Assembly (NCBI GenBank): GCA_934090595.1
Contig: CAKOJO010000045.1
Location: forward strand, 1-8,677
Length of the DNA: 8,677 nucleotides
From: an uncultured Bacilli bacterium
Lineage (GTDB): Bacteria > Bacillota_I > Bacilli_A > RF39 > UBA660
Direction: 5' to 3'
The notes under the pieces are model-generated. The model was not told the origin of the DNA and did not search any database. It saw only the letters and a program-made list of their open reading frames with translations. Numbering within the stretch: the first letter of the stretch is position 1; each line of letters starts with the position of its first letter. Of this stretch, positions 5,659-8,677 are shown piece after piece. Both the position numbers and the translations under genes were made by a program.

Positions 5659-7158
5659 ATGGAAAATAAAGATGAAGTAATAGTTGAAGAAAATTCTAGT
5701 GAAGTTGTTGTAAATGGTGAAGTAGTTAGTGATAAAAAAGAAGTAAAAATTATAAAAACTGACGAAGGATCAAAAGATGGTCAAAATAAATGCCCTAAAT
5801 GTGGTGCTACTGATATATCTTTATCACCAAAGACTGGTAAACTTAGATGTAATTTTTGTAGACATCAATTTGAACCTGTGAAACTTGACTTTATGGAAAC
5901 AGATATTAGTAAATTGAAGGGTGAAATAATTGGTAGTGGTGCTTCTAATATAGAAGCAGATACTAAAGATATAATTACTTTGAAATGTACTAGTTGTGGA
6001 GCAGAAGTAGTAGTTGATACTTTATCCTCTACTAGTGCTAGGTGTCATTGGTGTAGAAATACATTATCTATTAATGAACAAATACCTAATGGTGCTGTTC
6101 CTGATACAGTGTTACCTTTTCAAGTTGAAAAAAAGGATGCTAAAGAAGAAATTGAAAAATTTGTTGGAAAAAGAAAATTTTATGCTCATCCTGTTTTTAG
6201 GAGAGAATTTACTACAGATAATATAATGGGTGTTTATTTACCATATATGATAGTGGATGCTAATACTCATGCAAGTCTTAGTGGACAAGGTGAACATGAG
6301 GTTAGAAGGTATACTGTTAAAAATGGAGATCGTACTGATACTTATTATGATGCTGATTTATATGATGTAAAAAGAGAGTTTGATCTTACGATTGAAGGTC
6401 TTACTGTAGAATCTAGTAAGGATAAATTAGATAATTCTAGTAATAAGACTAACAATATAATAAATGCAATTATGCCTTTTGATACTGAAAATTGTGTTAA
6501 ATGGGATGCTAATTATATAAAAGGGTATACTTCTGAAAAGAGAGATACTAATATTGATGAGTTAAAAGGACTTGTTTATGAACAGTCTAAAGATGTTGTT
6601 CGTCATGCTTGTAATTCTACTCTTGATCATTATGATCGTGGTGTTAGATGGGATAGTGAAAATCTTGAAATAATAGGACAACAATGGAAGAGTGCTTATT
6701 TACCAGTATGGTTATATAGTTATCAAGAAAAGAAGAAAAATGGTAATGATTTACTTCATTATGTAGCAGTTAATGCTCGTACTAAAGAAACTATGGGTAG
6801 TGTTCCTATTCATATGCCTAAATTGCTTATTATATCGTTCTTGGTAGAACTTTTAGGACTTTTTGCTATGCTGTTTACTTATAGTGATGATAGTAACTGG
6901 CCTTTGTTATTTTTACTTTCAGGTTTTATATATTTTGGTGTTATATATAGTAAGTATAGAAATACTGGAGCAAGACATACACATGAGTCTGATACTAAAA
7001 CTAATATGACTGGTCTTAGTGAGTATGATCAGTTGGTGGAACATAGAAAAAGACTTAGTAATTCTTCGATGAATGGTGCAAATAATAAAAGTGTTAATGG
7101 CTCTAGTGTAAATAATGTTGATATTCTTAAAATAGTTAAAGATACTGTTGATAAGTAA
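5659..7158 (+). CDS. Double zinc-ribbon membrane protein, YdjG-like (TFIIB-type zinc finger)
   Basis: A 499-residue protein with an acidic N-terminus (1-40). Two CxxC...CxxC zinc ribbons follow: Cys45/48/64/67 (KCPKCG...CNFC) and Cys110/113/129/132 (KCTSCG...CHWC). A mixed alpha/beta region fills about 145-385. Two membrane helices (about 388-407 and 413-433) precede a hydrophilic Asn/Ser-rich tail of about 65 residues. The arrangement resembles B. subtilis YdjG, though this protein looks longer than what I recall for YdjG. YdjG is encoded beside YdjI and takes part in membrane recruitment of the PspA system. The likely role is a membrane anchor for the upstream SPFH protein. Translation is coupled: AGGA (5648-5651) sits at the end of the SPFH gene and the ATG is 4 bp after its stop. 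The YdjH (TPM-domain) and PspA partners are absent from the window. The zinc ribbons may mediate protein contacts rather than DNA binding. Confidence 0.82.
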   Translation: MENKDEVIVEENSSEVVVNGEVVSDKKEVKIIKTDEGSKDGQNKCPKCGATDISLSPKTGKLRCNFCRHQFEPVKLDFMETDISKLKGEIIGSGASNIEADTKDIITLKCTSCGAEVVVDTLSSTSARCHWCRNTLSINEQIPNGAVPDTVLPFQVEKKDAKEEIEKFVGKRKFYAHPVFRREFTTDNIMGVYLPYMIVDANTHASLSGQGEHEVRRYTVKNGDRTDTYYDADLYDVKREFDLTIEGLTVESSKDKLDNSSNKTNNIINAIMPFDTENCVKWDANYIKGYTSEKRDTNIDELKGLVYEQSKDVVRHACNSTLDHYDRGVRWDSENLEIIGQQWKSAYLPVWLYSYQEKKKNGNDLLHYVAVNARTKETMGSVPIHMPKLLIISFLVELLGLFAMLFTYSDDSNWPLLFLLSGFIYFGVIYSKYRNTGARHTHESDTKTNMTGLSEYDQLVEHRKRLSNSSMNGANNKSVNGSSVNNVDILKIVKDTVDK

Positions 7159-7165
7159 TTTTATG

Positions 7166-7193
7166 AGAAGAATCCAATTTGGATTCTTTTTTG
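7166..7193 (+). terminator. Intrinsic terminator of the SPFH/zinc-ribbon operon
   Basis: AAGAATCC (7168-7175) pairs with GGATTCTT (7181-7188) around a 5-nt loop; one more A-U pair inside and G-U/A-U pairs outside are possible. A run of T through 7192 follows directly. It lies 7 bases after the TAA at 7156-7158. Confidence 0.9.
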
Positions 7194-7194
7194 T

Positions 7195-7223
7195 ATGACT
7201 TTTGGCATATTTTATTTTATACT
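7195..7223 (+). promoter_or_regulatory. Candidate promoter for the surface-protein gene
   Basis: ATGACT (7195-7200, 4 of 6 matches to TTGACA), a 17-bp spacer and TATACT (7218-7223, 5 of 6 to TATAAT). Transcription would start near 7230, about 29 nt before ATG 7259. It lies just after the upstream terminator, so the next gene appears to be transcribed alone. Confidence 0.5.
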
Positions 7224-7244
7224 TTTTTATGTTATTCTTTTTTT

Positions 7245-7250
7245 AGGAGG
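7245..7250 (+). promoter_or_regulatory. Ribosome binding site of the surface-protein gene
   Basis: AGGAGG, eight bases before ATG 7259, supports that start together with the signal peptide that begins there. Confidence 0.8.
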
Positions 7251-7258
7251 AAAAAATT

Positions 7259-8599
7259 ATGAAAAAAATATTATTTTTAGTTATTGCAACATTTACTTTT
7301 GTTACTTTAAATGTAAATGCAGAAACATTTTATGATGTTTATGTAGATGATGTTAGATTAAGTGATGTTAATTCTTCAATTGATGTTGGAGGAGGTACAG
7401 TTTCTTATGATAATAGTACTAAGGAACTTACTTTAAATGGAATTACTTTGAACGCTAATAATTATGCAATTAATTTAACTAATACTACAGATGAAGTTAA
7501 GATTATTGTAAAGGGTAATAATACTATTACCGCTTTAGGTAGTTTATTTGGAATTAGATCTAGTAATAAAGTTATTATTACTGGTGATGGTAAGTTAACT
7601 ATTAATTCTGGTTGGGCTTCAATACAGGGGAAACAAGTTATTATTGATGGTGCTAATGTTGATCTTACTACTACTGAAACTGGTCAATCTGCTATTGAAA
7701 ATGAAAATGGACTTATTATTAAGAATGGCGCTAAAGTTAAAGCAAAGGGGAATGGTTCTAGTATTTCTTCTTATTCAAAGATGACTATTAGTGATAGTGA
7801 ACTTGATTTAGAAGCTACTGCAGATAATTCGAATGCTATTTTTGTTAATGGCAATTATGGTGATGGATCTTTAACTATTACTGATTCTAAAATTAAGGCA
7901 AAGAGTGGTTATGCTACTATTTATAGTCTTGGTAATATGAAAATTACCGGATCTAACTTGGATTTAGTTGGGAATGCTGGTGGAATATGGTCAGATTCTT
8001 CATTATCACTTAAAAATGATAATGTAAAGATTAATAGTCAAAATTATGGTATTGGTGTTAATCAAAATAGTGAGTTTATTATTGATAATTGTAATCTTGA
8101 TATTACTACTAGTAACGTTTCTTTTGTTAGAGATCCTCAAATTATTAATTTGGGCGGAAAGGTTATTTTAGCAGGTAATGATGCTGATTTATCTTATGAT
8201 GATTTAGCGGGTCCAAATGATATTGTTTCAAGATATAAGTATGTTAAAACTGTTAATGTTTATACTGTAAAGGTGATTGCAGATTCTAATGTTTTAGGAA
8301 ATATATCTTCTTCTGAAACTGTTGTAGAAGGCTCTAATAAAGAAATAATTGTTAAAATAAAAGATGGTTATAGGCTTAAGAGTGTTTTAGTCAATGAATC
8401 TTCAAAGAAACTTACTAATGACAAGGTTTTACTTAATAATATAAATAAAGATATAGTTGTTAAAATTAGTACTGAGGTAATACCTACTAAGGTGGAAAAT
8501 CCTGATACTGCTGATAATATTTTAATAAGTTTTGCTACTTTGTTTATATCAGTTATTGGTATGTCTAGTTGTTTTGTTTTAAAGAAAAGATTTAATTAA
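7259..8599 (+). CDS. Secreted, wall-anchored beta-helix surface protein with NPDTAD sorting motif
   Basis: A 446-residue protein. Signal peptide 1-21 (MKK, hydrophobic core, VNA|ET). Residues 22-115 (YDVYVDDVRL...GGTVSYDNSTKELTLNG...NNTITALG...VIITGDGKLTI) match a style of domain common in Clostridia surface proteins annotated as carbohydrate-binding. Residues about 80-300 show repeated short beta strands ending in Asn/Asp-Ser/Gly turns (KVIITGDGKL, LTITDSKIKA, MKITGSNLDL, FIIDNCNLDI), as in a right-handed parallel beta-helix. Residues about 335-405 (YTVKVIADS...GYRLKSVLVN...NINKDIVVKI) look like a bacterial surface repeat domain of the InlB/Flg_new type. The C-terminus has NPDTAD (414-419), one membrane helix (about 421-441) and a KKR tail, the layout of a sortase substrate with a non-LPXTG motif. 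Ligand binding, possibly to host or dietary glycan, is inference. No pectate-lyase catalytic residues are evident. Confidence 0.82.
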   Translation: MKKILFLVIATFTFVTLNVNAETFYDVYVDDVRLSDVNSSIDVGGGTVSYDNSTKELTLNGITLNANNYAINLTNTTDEVKIIVKGNNTITALGSLFGIRSSNKVIITGDGKLTINSGWASIQGKQVIIDGANVDLTTTETGQSAIENENGLIIKNGAKVKAKGNGSSISSYSKMTISDSELDLEATADNSNAIFVNGNYGDGSLTITDSKIKAKSGYATIYSLGNMKITGSNLDLVGNAGGIWSDSSLSLKNDNVKINSQNYGIGVNQNSEFIIDNCNLDITTSNVSFVRDPQIINLGGKVILAGNDADLSYDDLAGPNDIVSRYKYVKTVNVYTVKVIADSNVLGNISSSETVVEGSNKEIIVKIKDGYRLKSVLVNESSKKLTNDKVLLNNINKDIVVKISTEVIPTKVENPDTADNILISFATLFISVIGMSSCFVLKKRFN

Positions 8600-8627
8600 G
8601 AATGAAATGCACCCTTTAGGGTAGACA

Positions 8628-8656
8628 TTCAAAAAAGAACTATTTTATGATAGAAT
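8628..8656 (+). promoter_or_regulatory. Promoter reading out of the window into the next (transposase?) gene
   Basis: TTCAAA (8628-8633, 4 of 6), a 17-bp spacer, TAGAAT (8651-8656, 5 of 6) preceded by TGA, an extended -10. It lies within the presumed insertion-sequence end. Confidence 0.55.
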
Positions 8657-8665
8657 ACACTTCCG

Positions 8666-8673
8666 AAAGGAGG
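8666..8673 (+). promoter_or_regulatory. Ribosome binding site of a gene starting just past the window
   Basis: AAAGGAGG followed by TGTT at the last base. The start codon is expected within a few bases beyond 8677; by context it would be the first reading frame of the insertion sequence. Confidence 0.65.
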
Positions 8674-8677
8674 TGTT

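Larger units (their letters stand above)
8603..8677 (+). mobile_element. Left end of an IS3-family, IS150-like insertion sequence (partial)
   Basis: From 8603 the sequence TGAAATGCACCC, nine further bases, then GAC aligns without gaps to the IS150 terminus as I remember it (TGTACTGCACCC, nine bases, GAC). The TG start is typical of IS3-family ends. Behind it lie a promoter and a strong ribosome site, as expected ahead of the first transposase frame, but the frame begins beyond 8677. An inner inverted repeat (ACCCT-TT-AGGGT, 8611-8622) is part of this end. The element sits 4 bases after the surface-protein stop codon. If it made the usual 3-bp target duplication, that would be GAA at 8600-8602, to be matched at the unseen right end. 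An ordinary intergenic region with a resembling sequence is the alternative. Confidence 0.6.

Noticed and set aside
6014..6226. 70-codon plus-strand frame inside the zinc-ribbon gene
   Set aside because: It cuts across the second zinc ribbon in another frame and looks like a Leu/Lys-rich shadow of AT-rich coding DNA.
7202..7207. TTGGCA as the -35 of the surface-protein gene
   Set aside because: It matches consensus in 5 of 6 positions, but the only good -10 (TATACT, 7218-7223) is 10 bp away, and hexamers at 16-18 bp do not resemble TATAAT.
8611..8622. ACCCTTTAGGGT hairpin as terminator of the surface-protein gene
   Set aside because: It is followed by A residues, not T, on the plus strand, and it lies inside the presumed insertion-sequence end.

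Overview
This is an AT-rich window (my estimate by eye is 25-30% G+C) from a low-GC Gram-positive bacterium, probably an uncultured gut member of the Bacillota. The support is strong AGGAGG-type ribosome binding sites, a lipoprotein with a typical lipobox, a secreted protein with a sortase-like C-terminal anchor, and a Clostridia-style sensor pair. UGA is a stop codon (the first gene ends in TGA) and Trp is TGG, so this is not the Mycoplasma code, although the base composition is similar. A finer taxonomic placement is inference.

Positions 1-3238 hold a signalling module. A seven-helix membrane protein with a degenerate kinase-like C-terminus (15-1481) is followed one base later by a membrane histidine kinase with intact H, N and G boxes (1483-2598). 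The matching NarL/LuxR-type response regulator (2609-3238) lies on the opposite strand, convergent with the kinases. A small palindrome covers both facing stop codons. In the first protein the phosphoacceptor His is replaced by Glu and the ATP-binding boxes are lost, so I read it as a sensory pseudokinase partner of the second. This is the most interesting system in the window.

Positions 3239-3464 are intergenic, with a spaced direct repeat and a 12-bp palindrome that could be operators. A lipoprotein of unknown function follows (3465-4430), then a strong extended -10 promoter (4439-4467). That promoter drives a two-gene operon: an SPFH/YdjI-like protein with a C-terminal SHOCT motif (4503-5654) and a membrane protein with two zinc ribbons (5659-7158). 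Related proteins in Bacillus subtilis (YdjI and YdjG) work with the phage-shock protein PspA at the membrane. No PspA gene is visible here. The operon ends in a clear intrinsic terminator (7166-7193).

A monocistronic gene with its own promoter (7195-7223) encodes a secreted, wall-anchored, probably beta-helical surface protein (7259-8599) with the unusual sorting motif NPDTAD. Four bases after its stop codon, what looks like the left end of an IS3-family (IS150-like) insertion sequence begins (8603). It carries a promoter and ribosome binding site, but its reading frame starts beyond the window edge. No tRNA, rRNA or CRISPR array was seen.
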